The translations under genes and the position numbers were made by a program. DNA of 64,000 bases. Source: Pseudanabaena sp. PCC 6802. GTDB taxonomy: Bacteria > Cyanobacteriota > Cyanobacteriia > Pseudanabaenales > Pseudanabaenaceae. Positions 42,608 to 51,835 of this stretch are shown here, piece after piece. The stretch spans positions 627,966 to 691,965 of the forward strand of contig NZ_KB235914.1 in NCBI RefSeq assembly GCF_000332175.1, in the 5' to 3' direction. Under the pieces are notes generated by a model. That model was not told where the DNA came from. It did no database searches and worked only from the letters and a program-made list of their open reading frames with translations. Numbering within the stretch: the stretch's first letter is position 1; each line of letters starts with the position of its first letter.

Positions 42608-45202
42608 TCAGCTACGAGCTTGCTGTAGAATCAGGCGATCGCGATGGACGTGCGAGATCTGCCAGGGTGTACCTTCTACAAATTGATGCAACATGAATAA
42701 CACGTATTCGGGTTTGAGGGTATTCCCATCCGCAAAACAAGTACCCACATACTTAATTGCGAGCGGATCGCGATCGATGAGTTCCAATTCCGTCAAGCGA
42801 TCGCATAACTCCAGTATCTGTAAGTTGCCGGATTTCGATGTTTTGGGCATGGGAATAGAATTTGCGGACTTGACAGCGGCGATCGCCTCTGCGATATCAG
42901 GTATGAAATCGCGATGCCATTCCTCTTTCAGCTTTAATGTTAGCGTGTAGGCAGCCTGTGCGAGCAACAAAGCCGCCGATGCCGACTTCAAGTCGATTTC
43001 CTCAATGGCGTAGATGGGAATTTCCGCTGGGAGTTGCGCGGCTAATCGGGACTGAAATTCTATTACGGGTAGGGCATTAGTAAGCTCGAAATCAGCTAAT
43101 TCACCGCTACTGGTGCATCCTAACGATAAAGCATTGGCAGCGGCAATGCGAGGCATGGGATGAAATCCACCTGTAAAGGAGAGAGGAATAGCAGCGCGCC
43201 GGGCGGCGCGCTCGAACAGGCGCATCAGATCGAGGTGCGAAATCAGAGCCATACTCCCCAGCTTGCCAAAGGTAATCCGCAATCTCTGAACGCTAGGGGG
43301 ATTCGCCGCACCCAGATCGCCGATAAATTGAGGAATTGGTGGCGGCGGCACGATCTCGTTATGCCCGAAATCGGGACCGCAGATGCCGCATCTGGAACAC
43401 CCGTGAAACGAGCAGTCCGGCACGGTTTTTGCCGCGATCGCCCTGTGCCAATCATCAATTAGCCATTGCTTGTCAATACCCGTATCGATGTGATCCCAGG
43501 CAAGGGCTTGTTCGACTCGGGGCGATGGCATCTGCCATTGCAGGCGAGCAGACTCAATCGCCTCTGCCCATGCCTGAAACGCCCGATCGGCACTCTCAAA
43601 CCAGGCATCCATTCCAGCCCCTAATTCCCAAGCGCGTTGAATGACGGCACCGAGGCGGCGATCGCCCCGACCGATAAAATCCTCCATTGCTGAGATGCGC
43701 ACGTCGGTAAAGTTGGCTTTAACGCTTTTCAGACGGCGCAATTCAGCTTTTAACAATTCTTGCTTGTGGATAAAATCTGCCGTGGAAACGCTATGCCATT
43801 GGAAAGGTGTATGCGGCTTGGGCGTGAAATTGGAAATCGTCACGGTTACGCCCAAACGCTTGCGCCCTGGGATGTGACATTGCTGCTGCAACCAGGCGAT
43901 CGTGCGGGCGATGCCTGCCACATCCTCCTCGGTTTCCGTTGGCAAGCCGATCATGAAGTAGAGCTTGACCCGATCCCATCCCTGCTCGTAGGCAGTTTTA
44001 ACACCGCGCAATAACTCTTCATCGGTTAATCCCTTGTTAATTACATCCCGCAATCGCTGCGTTCCTGCTTCCGGTGCAAAGGTCAGCCCCTGGTGCCTGC
44101 CTTCACCTTTGAGGATATTGGCAATGTTTTCGTCGAAGCGATCGACTCTCTGGCTGGGTAGTGACAGGGAGACGCGCTCGTCTTTGAGGCGATTTTTAAT
44201 TTCTATACCTACGGCAGGCAAAGCCAGGTAATCCGAGCAAGAAAGGGAAAGTAAAGAAAATTCGTTATATCCAGTCTCGCGCACCGCCTTCTCAATTGTG
44301 TTAACCACATCTTCAGGCTTAACGTCGCGGGCGGGACGGGTCAGCATCCCCGGCTGGCAAAACCGACAGCCGCGCGTGCAGCCTCGTCGGATCTCGATCG
44401 TGAGGCGATCGTGCACGGTTTCTATCAGGGGGACTAAACCAATACTATGCTCTGGCATGGGTGGAGCGACGCGGCGCAAAATCCGATGGGGAACATCATC
44501 GCGATTGCGCTGAACGGAACCGTCTTCAGGGTTCATGTCGTAGAACTGCGGTACGTATACACCTGGTACGTTTGCCAAATCTAGCAAAGTTTCCACGCGA
44601 GACTTTCCTGCTAACTTTGCCGCTTTCACAACTTCGCCAATTTCGGGCAATACCTCTTCACCATCACCCAAAGCAAAAAAATCAAAGAAGTCAGCAAAAG
44701 GCTCGGTATTCGAGGTTGCAGTTTGTCCGCCAGCAAAGATGAGGGGATAAGAAGATGCGAGGGAATCGGAGGGATTGGAGGCGTTGCGAGCTTGCCAGGT
44801 GAGGGGGCTATTAGCTAAATCGAGCATTTCCAGGATGTTGGTGGCTCCAAGTTCGTAGCTGAGGCTAAAGCCCAAGATGTCGAAATCGAGGAGCGATCGC
44901 TTGGATTCAACCGCAAATAAGGGGGTTTGGGTAGCGCGTAGTTTAGCTGCGAGATCGGGAGCGGGCAGGTAGGCGCGATCGCACAACTGGTTGTTTTGGG
45001 CGTTGAGGATGCTGTAGAGAATAATATGGCCCAGGTTAGAAGCCCCTACTTCGTATAACTCGGGGTAGGTCAGGCACCAACGCACCATCATTTCATTTTT
45101 TGGGTGATGCCAAGGCTTATGCACTGCCCCTAGCTCGTTACCAAGATAACGTGCTGGTTTGAGGATTTCTGGCGTAATTAACCGATCTACTGATACGGGC
45201 AT
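42608..45202 (-). CDS. Radical SAM protein with C-terminal DUF2344 domain
   Basis: This 864-residue protein joins two families, TIGR03960-type radical SAM and DUF2344 (TIGR03936). The N-terminus (ARYLGNELGAVHKPW, LTYPELYEVGASNLGHIILY) is a degenerate B12-binding-like domain. The [4Fe-4S] motif is CTRGCRFC near 273-280, followed by FAPEAGTQRLRDVINKG. A Cys group CSFHGCSRCGICG precedes the C-terminal DUF2344 part (about 660-850, RLRITFGKLGSMALISHLDLMRLFERAARRA). The function is not established; RNA modification has been suggested for relatives. I chose the ATG at 45202 (MPVSVDRLITPEILKPARYLG), the usual family start, over 45259. It heads a likely three-gene operon. Confidence 0.85.
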   Translation of the reverse strand: MPVSVDRLITPEILKPARYLGNELGAVHKPWHHPKNEMMVRWCLTYPELYEVGASNLGHIILYSILNAQNNQLCDRAYLPAPDLAAKLRATQTPLFAVESKRSLLDFDILGFSLSYELGATNILEMLDLANSPLTWQARNASNPSDSLASSYPLIFAGGQTATSNTEPFADFFDFFALGDGEEVLPEIGEVVKAAKLAGKSRVETLLDLANVPGVYVPQFYDMNPEDGSVQRNRDDVPHRILRRVAPPMPEHSIGLVPLIETVHDRLTIEIRRGCTRGCRFCQPGMLTRPARDVKPEDVVNTIEKAVRETGYNEFSLLSLSCSDYLALPAVGIEIKNRLKDERVSLSLPSQRVDRFDENIANILKGEGRHQGLTFAPEAGTQRLRDVINKGLTDEELLRGVKTAYEQGWDRVKLYFMIGLPTETEEDVAGIARTIAWLQQQCHIPGRKRLGVTVTISNFTPKPHTPFQWHSVSTADFIHKQELLKAELRRLKSVKANFTDVRISAMEDFIGRGDRRLGAVIQRAWELGAGMDAWFESADRAFQAWAEAIESARLQWQMPSPRVEQALAWDHIDTGIDKQWLIDDWHRAIAAKTVPDCSFHGCSRCGICGPDFGHNEIVPPPPIPQFIGDLGAANPPSVQRLRITFGKLGSMALISHLDLMRLFERAARRAAIPLSFTGGFHPMPRIAAANALSLGCTSSGELADFELTNALPVIEFQSRLAAQLPAEIPIYAIEEIDLKSASAALLLAQAAYTLTLKLKEEWHRDFIPDIAEAIAAVKSANSIPMPKTSKSGNLQILELCDRLTELELIDRDPLAIKYVGTCFADGNTLKPEYVLFMLHQFVEGTPWQISHVHRDRLILQQARS

Positions 45203-45576
45203 AGCTTCATCTTTAACGGGGATATCAAAAAATCTATAGATAAAGAATTCGGATCGCAATCCGGTCTTGGGGCGCTTACATAACAGGTTGCAATTTACTG
45301 CCGAAAGCCGATCGCCATAATAAGGCTACGCCAAGAAGATAAGTTATGGGTGGCAGCAAAGTTAAATATTTATGTGTTTTATTCTTCTTGATGTTAAGCC
45401 AACTGCCTAAATCAACCAGGAGTAGCATCCTTGCGCCATACAATGCGATGCCCTTGAATTCTTAAACAGGCTCTAAGAACTCATTTAAGAAAGTATAAAT
45501 ACTTAGTATTTTTTGCTGCTTCAGGGGATGTATGGTACTGAAATGCTGACTTCTTACATGGTAGCAATGTGACTAA

Positions 45577-45714
45577 AAGAAGCTTTTCTTGACTTCCCAA
45601 ATGGGTTCTAAGGCGGGTGCAATCCGCATTATTGCGAAAGCGAGGGATGCAACGGGGAATGAGGGTAGCGATTCTCTTTCTGTGACTGTGTTTGACCCTA
45701 TGGATGTGGTATAG
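45577..45714 (+). pseudogene. Relic of an Ig-like surface domain
   Basis: A 45-codon open stretch encodes GAIRIIAKARDATGNEGSDS followed by LSVTVFDP, the end of a bacterial Ig-like or cadherin-like domain. It has no gene context and stops at once. It lies in the 805-base gap 45203-46007, which otherwise holds a family A repeat and no gene. Confidence 0.4.
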
Positions 45715-45882
45715 GCTTTGACTGCCAGCGTTGTCGATCTAGAAGACTGGTTGCGCGATCGCGCATAAAATTTGTCGAACTCAAGCGCTTGGCTCCGCCA
45801 TAGGCGATCGCCAAGCAAGGGCTGACTTTGAAGATAATTGCTTCACCCCATGAGATCCGTTCTGTATTGCTTTTCAAATTGG

Positions 45883-45965
45883 TATAGCTGTAGCCACTAG
45901 GCTTAGGACGGGGTGCAGGGGTTCTACCCCTGCACCCCGTCCTAACAGATCTGTCTATAGCTATA
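45883..45965. repeat. Intergenic repeat family A, copy 4 (deleted form)
   Basis: This 83-bp copy keeps both ends (TATAGCTGTAGCCACTAGG and GATCTGTCTATAGCTATA) and the CAGGGGTTCTACCCCTG hairpin, flanked by ACGGGGTG and CACCCCGT, but lacks the CCCCCACACCCCC block. A lone CAAATTGGTAT end of another repeat family abuts it on the left. Confidence 0.65.
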
Positions 45966-46007
45966 TTAAAATCCTATAGGTAAGAAAGCAGGACTAAGAA
46001 TAAGTTT

Positions 46008-46958
46008 ATGAAAATTTTGGTTATGGGTGGCACGCGCTTTATGGGCGTGGCGTTGACAAAGAAACTGGTAGACCGGGGACACGAGGTCGTGCTATTCAAT
46101 CGCGGTAACAAACCTGCACCAGTAGAAGGAGTGAGAGTAATTAAGGGAGATCGCACCGATGCCCAACAACTCAAGGACAAACTCAGCGGCGAGCAGTTTG
46201 ATGCCATATTTGACAATAACGCGCGGGAACTGACCGATACGCAACCACTGGTAGAAATTTTCCGCGATCGCATCCAGCACTTTGTCTACATGAGTTCGGC
46301 GGGTGTATATCTGGAATCGGATGTATTGCCTTACATCGAAGGCGATGCGATCGATCCCAAAAGCCGCCATAAGGGCAAATTACATACCGAAGCATATCTA
46401 GCAGAAGCCTACGCCAATTATGCTTTTCCCTACACGTCAATTCGCCCCACGTATATCTATGGGCCGCAGAACTATAACGATTTAGAAGCCTGGTTCTTCG
46501 ACCGCATAGTGCGCGATCGTCCGATTCCCATTCCTGGCAATGGTAAATTCATCACTCAATTAGGCCACGTTGAAGATCTCGTTGCAGCAATGGCAGCGGT
46601 CTTGGGTAAACCGCAGGCAGTTAATCAAATCTATAACGTATCCGATACGCGCTTCGTCACATTTGATGGACTGGCCAAACTCTGCGCCACCGCCGCCGGA
46701 AAGTCGGCTTCCGATCTGGAAATCGTGCGCTACAATCCCAAAGAATTTGATTTCGGCAAGCAAAAAGCTTTCCCCTTCCGCCTGCAACACTTCTTCACAT
46801 CCGTCGATAAAGCCATGCAGGATTTGAACTGGAAGCCAAAGTTCGATTTGCTAGCAGGTTTGGAAACTTCATTTCAGCAAGATTATCTGGCATCAGGTCG
46901 CCAACAGGCTTACGTTGATTTTGCGATCGACGACACGATCCTTGCCAAGTCAAAATAA
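46008..46958 (+). CDS. NAD-dependent epimerase/dehydratase, CSP41-like
   Basis: This 316-residue extended SDR begins MKILVMGGTRFMGVALTKKLV, a GGTRFxG form of the Rossmann loop. It continues with FDAIFDNNARE, FVYMSSAGVYL and IRPTYIYGPQNYNDLEAWFFDRI. The pattern resembles the cyanobacterial homologues of plant CSP41 stem-loop-binding proteins; the usual YxxxK is not seen (HTEAYLAEAYANY). A role in RNA binding or sugar-nucleotide chemistry cannot be decided. Two small genes follow after 22 bases on the same strand. A repeat ends 42 bases upstream of its start. Confidence 0.85.
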   Translation: MKILVMGGTRFMGVALTKKLVDRGHEVVLFNRGNKPAPVEGVRVIKGDRTDAQQLKDKLSGEQFDAIFDNNARELTDTQPLVEIFRDRIQHFVYMSSAGVYLESDVLPYIEGDAIDPKSRHKGKLHTEAYLAEAYANYAFPYTSIRPTYIYGPQNYNDLEAWFFDRIVRDRPIPIPGNGKFITQLGHVEDLVAAMAAVLGKPQAVNQIYNVSDTRFVTFDGLAKLCATAAGKSASDLEIVRYNPKEFDFGKQKAFPFRLQHFFTSVDKAMQDLNWKPKFDLLAGLETSFQQDYLASGRQQAYVDFAIDDTILAKSK

Positions 46959-46980
46959 TCTAAACTATTGAAACCTTACT

Positions 46981-47325
46981 ATGGCCGATCTACCTCAAGA
47001 TATGGCAGACATCATCTGGCATTTGAAGCGAGAATTGCTAAGTCTTGTCAATGATACAACAGCTACTGAGTTCATGGTTTTAGAGCTTTTCGGTGAAAAT
47101 GAGCTGACGGAGGTTATTTTTGGCGAGTTGTCTAATGTTAGGGAAAAAGCCAGTAGCTGGTTTGAGCGCCTGTCAAGTTTGCAACTGCTTTCTGCGGACA
47201 GTCAACCAGTAATTGCTTCTGATATGCTGTATTTAATTGAACGCTCAATCGAACAGATCCAAGCTAATCTGCCTGCAATGAAACAAAGTATTCAAGAAGT
47301 GAAGAAGGATTGGGATTTAATATGA
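46981..47325 (+). CDS. Small helical protein of unknown function (pair, gene 1)
   Basis: I do not recognise this 114-residue acidic protein. It seems helical with a possible coiled-coil C-terminus (IERSIEQIQANLPAMKQSIQEVKKDWD). Its stop overlaps the next ATG as ATGA, so the two genes are translationally coupled. It lies 22 bases after the CSP41-like gene. An overlapping acidic-then-basic pair is reminiscent of toxin-antitoxin or of partner subunits, but no known motif supports either. Confidence 0.6.
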   Translation: MADLPQDMADIIWHLKRELLSLVNDTTATEFMVLELFGENELTEVIFGELSNVREKASSWFERLSSLQLLSADSQPVIASDMLYLIERSIEQIQANLPAMKQSIQEVKKDWDLI

Positions 47326-47513
47326 AAGTGCAAAAGCCTATGCCAGATATGGAAACAGTGAAAAGATCGGTTGTTAAACTGCGTAGAATTTCGGCAAAGA
47401 TTGAGGCTGCTATGCTTGAAATTGATGGGGTTGTTGCTGCTTTGGGACAAAGTAGTCGGCAAAGAAGATTAGACAGGCTAGAAAGATCGTTAAGTAGATA
47501 TGAAAAAATGTAG
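47322..47513 (+). CDS. Small basic helical protein of unknown function (pair, gene 2)
   Basis: A 63-residue basic protein, rich in Arg and Lys (KRSVVKLRRISAKIEAAMLEID, RQRRLDRLERSLSRYEKM), probably two helices. The start at 47322 is chosen because it forms an ATGA overlap with the gene before; the longer frame from 47310 would overlap by 16 bases. It may bind gene 1's product or nucleic acid. No family is recognised. Confidence 0.55.
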   Translation: MKVQKPMPDMETVKRSVVKLRRISAKIEAAMLEIDGVVAALGQSSRQRRLDRLERSLSRYEKM

Positions 47514-47643
47514 GGTCACTTCTAATAGCCGAGCATATTCTCAATAAGGGACTGTCAAGAAAATAATATACCCTACGATTGGGACATTATTTAACCGCAA
47601 GTCCCTAACATGGACTGAAAGCTTCGATGTCAGTCTATTCAAA

Positions 47644-48723
47644 CTATACAGCGTTTATCCTGAAGATATCGCCGCTAAAGTAGTCTGCGACATACAGGTT
47701 ACCTGCTTCATCTTCGCCAAAGGTGGAAATCCCATAGTCGGTATCGAGCAGTAGTTTATTTTCCCACGTGCCATTGTTGAGGGCTAATCCCCACAGTCTA
47801 CCATCAACAAAATCACCATAGAAGTATATCCCATTCAAACTCTCTTACCTACCACGATAGACTAATCCACCTGTAATGGAAGCGCTGGCTCCAGGATGTT
47901 CGTATTCTGCTACAGGAAACATCAGACCTTCATTAACTGGATCGTCTGCAAAGCGACTAGATCCTTCAAATATTCTCCAGCCATAATTTTCTCCACCAGT
48001 ACTGAAAAAGGGTTGGAAATTAATCTCTTCCACCGCGCCCTGACCGACATCGCCGATGTATAGATCGCCAGTCAGCCTGTCAAACGAAAATCGCCAGGGA
48101 TTGCGCAGGCCGCTTGCCCAAACTTCATCGCGGATGGCATTGTTTGGGTCAGATTGACTCGGAAAGGGATTGCTAGCTGGAATCGCGTAGGGAAATACAC
48201 CAGACTCCACATCAATGCGGAGGAGTTTTCCTAAAAGCGATCCGGGATTTTGAGCTAAATTGGATGGGTCACCGCCACCACCGCCGTCTCCCATGCCAAT
48301 ATAGAGATATCCATCGGGGCCAAAGGCTAACTGCCCGCCATTGTGATTGTCAAATGGTTGGTCGATGGTGAGGATAATTTCTGCGCTATTGGGATCTGCA
48401 ACGTTTCGGTCTCCACTAATGCGATAGCGAGATACAACGGTATCGCCATTGATATCCGTATAGTTGACGTAGAAATAGCCTTTACTGGCATATTCAGGGG
48501 GAAATGCCATACTCAGCAGCCCCTGTTCTCCCCCTGTGCTGATGCGATCGGAAATATCCAGAAAAGGCGTTGGTAGCAAGCTACCATTCTCGACAACCCG
48601 AATTTCGCCCCCTTGCTGCACGATAAACAGGCGATCGCTGCCATCGCCTGCATTAGTAATATGGACTGGACTGGTTAGCCCACTCACTTGGGGTATGAAC
48701 CCGATACTCAGATTGTCAAGCAT
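47644..48723 (-). pseudogene. PQQ-type sugar dehydrogenase gene with in-frame stop
   Basis: The frame encodes a glucose/sorbosone-dehydrogenase-like six-blade propeller (Yli/HHIP family): RLFIVQQGGEIRVVENG, EQGLLSMAFPP, DNHNGGQLAFGPDGYLYIGMGDGGGGGDP, WASGLRNPWRFSFDR and GENYGWRIFEG. At 47845-47847 a TAA interrupts YRGR-stop-ESLNGIYFYGDF. The reading frame is the same on both sides, and the last 67 codons complete the family's usual end (LWGLALNNG, FGEDEAGNLYVADYFSGDIFRI). One base change from a Tyr codon would explain it. It may be an inactivated gene, a shortened 292-residue protein, or a sequencing error. No signal peptide is present. Confidence 0.75.
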
Positions 48724-48746
48724 GATTTACAACTTGCGGAAGCTAG

Positions 48747-49406
48747 TTACTGAGCCTTTGCCATACGCGCCTGCATCATTGCTTTTAGCTGTGCCAGCAT
48801 CTCTGGTGTGGGCTGGGTAGCTTGCCAAGCAGGGCGACTTTGCAGGCGATCGCACCAGGCTTGTACCCTAGTATAGCTATCGATCGGTATTCCTAGTTTG
48901 GGCAGCCAGGGAATGGAAACGCCAGCGGTAATATCGGCTAGAGATACCTGCTCCCCGCCAAAGAAGGCATTGTCTCCCAGCAGGCGATCGAAGAGTTGCA
49001 GAATTATGGCAAATTTTTGCTTGGACTGCTCCGCCTTCTCAGGATCGGGTGCACCCATTCCCATCATCTGTCCGACAAAGGGACTCATTGCCGGAGACAA
49101 CTCATTAATTGTCACCATCCGCACCATTTGTACGATCCCTAAGGATTTAGGATCTTTTGGTTGTAAAGCATGTTCTGGGTACTTAGCTTCCAGATAATCC
49201 AAGATGGCTTGGGATTCGACAATACTGAAATCATCATCCACAAGTGCGGGAATGTGATGAAAAGGGCTGATCGCCATAAATTCAGGCGTAAACTGATCGC
49301 CATCGAGTTTGAGCGCGATTAGCTCAAAGGTCAGTTCTTTCTCTAACAAGGCAATCCATACGCGCCGCGAGTTGGGCGATAGGGGTTGGTGATAAAGCTT
49401 CAACAT
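48747..49406 (-). CDS. Glutathione S-transferase family protein
   Basis: This 219-residue GST has the thioredoxin-like N-domain (MLKLYHQPLSPNSRRVWIALLEKEL), the cis-Pro and Ser site HHIPALVDDDFSIVESQAILDYL, and a helical C-domain with the conserved DITAGVSIPWLPKLG cap. The Ser of SPNSRR is the likely catalytic residue. Substrate is unknown; detoxification or redox repair is typical. It lies 23 bases upstream of the broken sugar-dehydrogenase gene on the same strand, though no joint role is obvious. Confidence 0.92.
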   Translation of the reverse strand: MLKLYHQPLSPNSRRVWIALLEKELTFELIALKLDGDQFTPEFMAISPFHHIPALVDDDFSIVESQAILDYLEAKYPEHALQPKDPKSLGIVQMVRMVTINELSPAMSPFVGQMMGMGAPDPEKAEQSKQKFAIILQLFDRLLGDNAFFGGEQVSLADITAGVSIPWLPKLGIPIDSYTRVQAWCDRLQSRPAWQATQPTPEMLAQLKAMMQARMAKAQ

Positions 49407-49548
49407 GGGTTGTCTCCATAGTTTAAGTCGCCTGCTCTACCATATACCAAAAAGACTGCCCTCAAGGTAGCCAAATCCTTTGCAGAATTTGGCACGATCG
49501 AAAGATCGGTTGTCTGGGAGCGCGATGAGATTGCTGAACCAGCATAAT

Positions 49549-50082
49549 TTAGCCTTTAATTTTTAGATCCAGGATTGGCTGCTGAGTAAGGCAGAGCCAA
49601 TGGCAGGCGAACAGGTTGGGTTCCTGTACGCCAATGCTGGCGATCGCGGGTTCGTCGGGAAAGGGAATCAGGCGATCGAAGAGGATTGGGGGTGGATGCA
49701 GGGGTTTAGCATTTGGTATGGATTCTTGCGTTTGATGCGGAGATTGACTGCCAAATGCTAAACCCTTACTATCGGTGAAACCGATGGTTGGGGGTTGGGG
49801 TGTGAATTGGATTAGATAAACGGCAGGGGGGGCTGAGAGGGAAGTGAGGAGGCTATAGGCGAAATGGTAAAGTGGCTGCTTGAAGCGATCGCTAAGGTGA
49901 AACGGCTGATGGTAGCGACCGTCCGATCGGCGAGTAATTACTTCAGCGTACAAAGGCCCCCGCACAGTCCAGACCACGGGTAACCAGAAGTTGCCCGTGT
50001 CGATCGCGTCAATGCCATGTATTTGTTTCGCCCAGATGCGCCTACCTTCGAGATCGGCACAAGCGGCGACGATTTCAAGCAT
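49549..50082 (-). CDS. Conserved-looking protein of unknown function
   Basis: A 177-residue protein, unrecognised, with a beta-rich N-terminal half (MLEIVAACADLEGRRIWAKQI, FWLPVVWTVRGPLYAEVITR) and a Pro-rich middle. The C-terminus (LDLKIKG) is plain. I start at 50082, because the longer start at 50109 lies deeper in the upstream gene. It overlaps that coiled-coil gene by 8 bases, so the pair is probably co-translated. No membrane segment or catalytic motif is seen. Confidence 0.55.
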   Translation of the reverse strand: MLEIVAACADLEGRRIWAKQIHGIDAIDTGNFWLPVVWTVRGPLYAEVITRRSDGRYHQPFHLSDRFKQPLYHFAYSLLTSLSAPPAVYLIQFTPQPPTIGFTDSKGLAFGSQSPHQTQESIPNAKPLHPPPILFDRLIPFPDEPAIASIGVQEPNLFACHWLCLTQQPILDLKIKG

Positions 50083-50605
50083 TACTGAAACCTGGCAAAC
50101 TAGGCCCATTATTCATCATTTGGGGTAGCTCTACCCTTTTTTGGGGCTTGCTGCGGATGGCCAAACGATAACTGAGGCTTTGTAACTCCATGTGCAGTTG
50201 GCGATTTTCCTTTTGCAACAGTTCTATCTTGTTTTTGATCGGCACCATGCGCTCGGCAAACTTGGCACGATAAACCTGCGGTAACTCCTGCACTACTTGC
50301 TCTAAAGTGCGCGCGCGATCGGTTAGCTCCTGGCAAGTTTTACGCAACTCGACTGCCTCCAGTTCGCGCTCTTCCATTTGATCCTGCGATCGCGACAGTT
50401 TTTCCTCTGTAGCAGCTAGCTTATGAGAAAGCGCCAGGAGTTCTTCTTGATGCTGATGCGAAACCTCCTGGGGAGTTACGAAAACATTATTACCCTTGAT
50501 CAGCCTGAACAGTTCCTCAGACAGTTGTTGTACTAGCAAATCTTTTTGCTGTAACTCCTGTTTAAGTTGACCGATTTCCTCACTTAGCAATTCAACCGTT
50601 GGCAT
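50075..50605 (-). CDS. Coiled-coil protein of unknown function
   Basis: A 176-residue protein dominated by heptad-like helices from residue 3 to about 155 (IGQLKQELQQKDLLVQQLSEEL, HKLAATEEKLSRSQDQMEER, IKNKIELLQKENRQLHMEL), with a short polar tail. It probably dimerises. No known domain is recognised. It is followed with an 8-base overlap by the gene at 49549-50082 and preceded by the flavoprotein gene 70 bases away. Structural or scaffold roles are likely, but there is no specific evidence. Confidence 0.65.
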   Translation of the reverse strand: MPTVELLSEEIGQLKQELQQKDLLVQQLSEELFRLIKGNNVFVTPQEVSHQHQEELLALSHKLAATEEKLSRSQDQMEERELEAVELRKTCQELTDRARTLEQVVQELPQVYRAKFAERMVPIKNKIELLQKENRQLHMELQSLSYRLAIRSKPQKRVELPQMMNNGPSLPGFSNA

Positions 50606-50675
50606 AACTACACCTACTTTTAGGATTTAGGGACTTAAGTTTGCGATCGCACGAGATTGGGTTCCAGATTTAGTT

Positions 50676-51683
50676 CTAGATTAAGCTCAGGTCGCGCTGC
50701 TTGACATTTTCTGTCCAAATTCTGGGGGGCGAACTCCGACGAATTTCCCGCCAAATTGCAGTTGCGGCTAATGTACCATCTGCCACCGCAATTGACACCT
50801 GATTTAACCCTTGTTTTAGATCGCCAAGGGCAAAGATGCGGGGATGCGAGGTGCGGCACATTTCATCCGTTACTAAGTTGTTGCCATCGCGCTTGAGGTC
50901 AAAGTCTTGCAGGTACTCGCTAAAATAGTGAGATCCCATTGCCACCAGACCAGTTTCTAACTCCAATACGGAACCGTCGGTAAATTCTACACCAGTCATC
51001 TCATGGTTGCGACCTAAAAATTTTGCAATTGGTTGTTCGTACAGGGGATAGCCATGTTTGGCTAGTTTGGCACGCATTTCTTCGCCTACCGTACAGGTAC
51101 CGCCAGTGACGATGCTGATGTAGGGCGTAAACCAATTCAGTACAAATGCTGTATTGATGGCACCTTCGGAATTCACAAACAGCCCGCAACGCTTGTCGCT
51201 CATTTCATAACCATCGCAGATCAAGCAAACGTGGAGATTGTAGCCCGCGTAGTTGTAGACGTTCTGCATGTCACCCAGTTGGGGCAGGTTGTCGATAATC
51301 CCACTGGCAGCAACCAGGTACTTGCAGCGAAACACGGGATAAATGCTATCTTTCTTGCCCACTTTGACCTGAACCGCAAACGTATCGCCTTCGTCCGTTA
51401 CACGTTCGACGTAGCCATTCAGGTAGTCTGCACCCACTGAAAGAGCGTGTTCCTGCCCCTGCTTGAGCATGTCTCTACCTGGTGTATCCGGTGGCAGACC
51501 TAAGTAATTGGTTAAGTGTTGCATCCATAGCGATCGCCCTCTGCCTTTTTCAATCACGAGGCAAGAGAGGCGATACCGTGCTAAATAAATGGCAGCTGAC
51601 AACCCACCCGCACCTCCGCCGACGATAATGGCATCATAGGTATGGTTCAGTCTTTCATCCAGGTTTTTCTTTGCCAGTTTCAT
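50676..51683 (-). CDS. Thioredoxin-reductase-like FAD oxidoreductase
   Basis: This 335-residue flavoprotein has an FAD loop VGGGAGGLSAA (21-31), a C-x2-C pair at Cys153/Cys156 (VCLICDGYE) and the final GDLKQGLNQVSIAVADGTLAA FAD site. The second nucleotide loop is degenerate (GLFVNSEGAINTAF) rather than GxGxxA, so NADPH binding is doubtful. Cyanobacteria have such divergent enzymes (DDOR type, Synechocystis Slr0600), which may take electrons from a source other than NADPH; the match is from memory. It diverges from the legumain-like gene. A C-terminal extension of about 30 residues follows. Confidence 0.8.
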   Translation of the reverse strand: MKLAKKNLDERLNHTYDAIIVGGGAGGLSAAIYLARYRLSCLVIEKGRGRSLWMQHLTNYLGLPPDTPGRDMLKQGQEHALSVGADYLNGYVERVTDEGDTFAVQVKVGKKDSIYPVFRCKYLVAASGIIDNLPQLGDMQNVYNYAGYNLHVCLICDGYEMSDKRCGLFVNSEGAINTAFVLNWFTPYISIVTGGTCTVGEEMRAKLAKHGYPLYEQPIAKFLGRNHEMTGVEFTDGSVLELETGLVAMGSHYFSEYLQDFDLKRDGNNLVTDEMCRTSHPRIFALGDLKQGLNQVSIAVADGTLAATAIWREIRRSSPPRIWTENVKQRDLSLI

Positions 51684-51835
51684 AGCGCTTGCGTACTCCG
51701 TGCTCGTAAAGGCTGTTCGAGTTTAGACAATTTAGATGCGATCGCATACTTTATCGCCACGCATCCCTCAATAAATTAATTATTTAAATTTAAGTGGTTA
51801 ACCATTGTCATGTCATCGACCCCAGGTAGTTTTCC

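Noticed and set aside
45573-45818. 81-codon minus-strand frame
   Set aside because: It is antisense to a recognisable Ig-domain relic and has no motif or start signal of its own.
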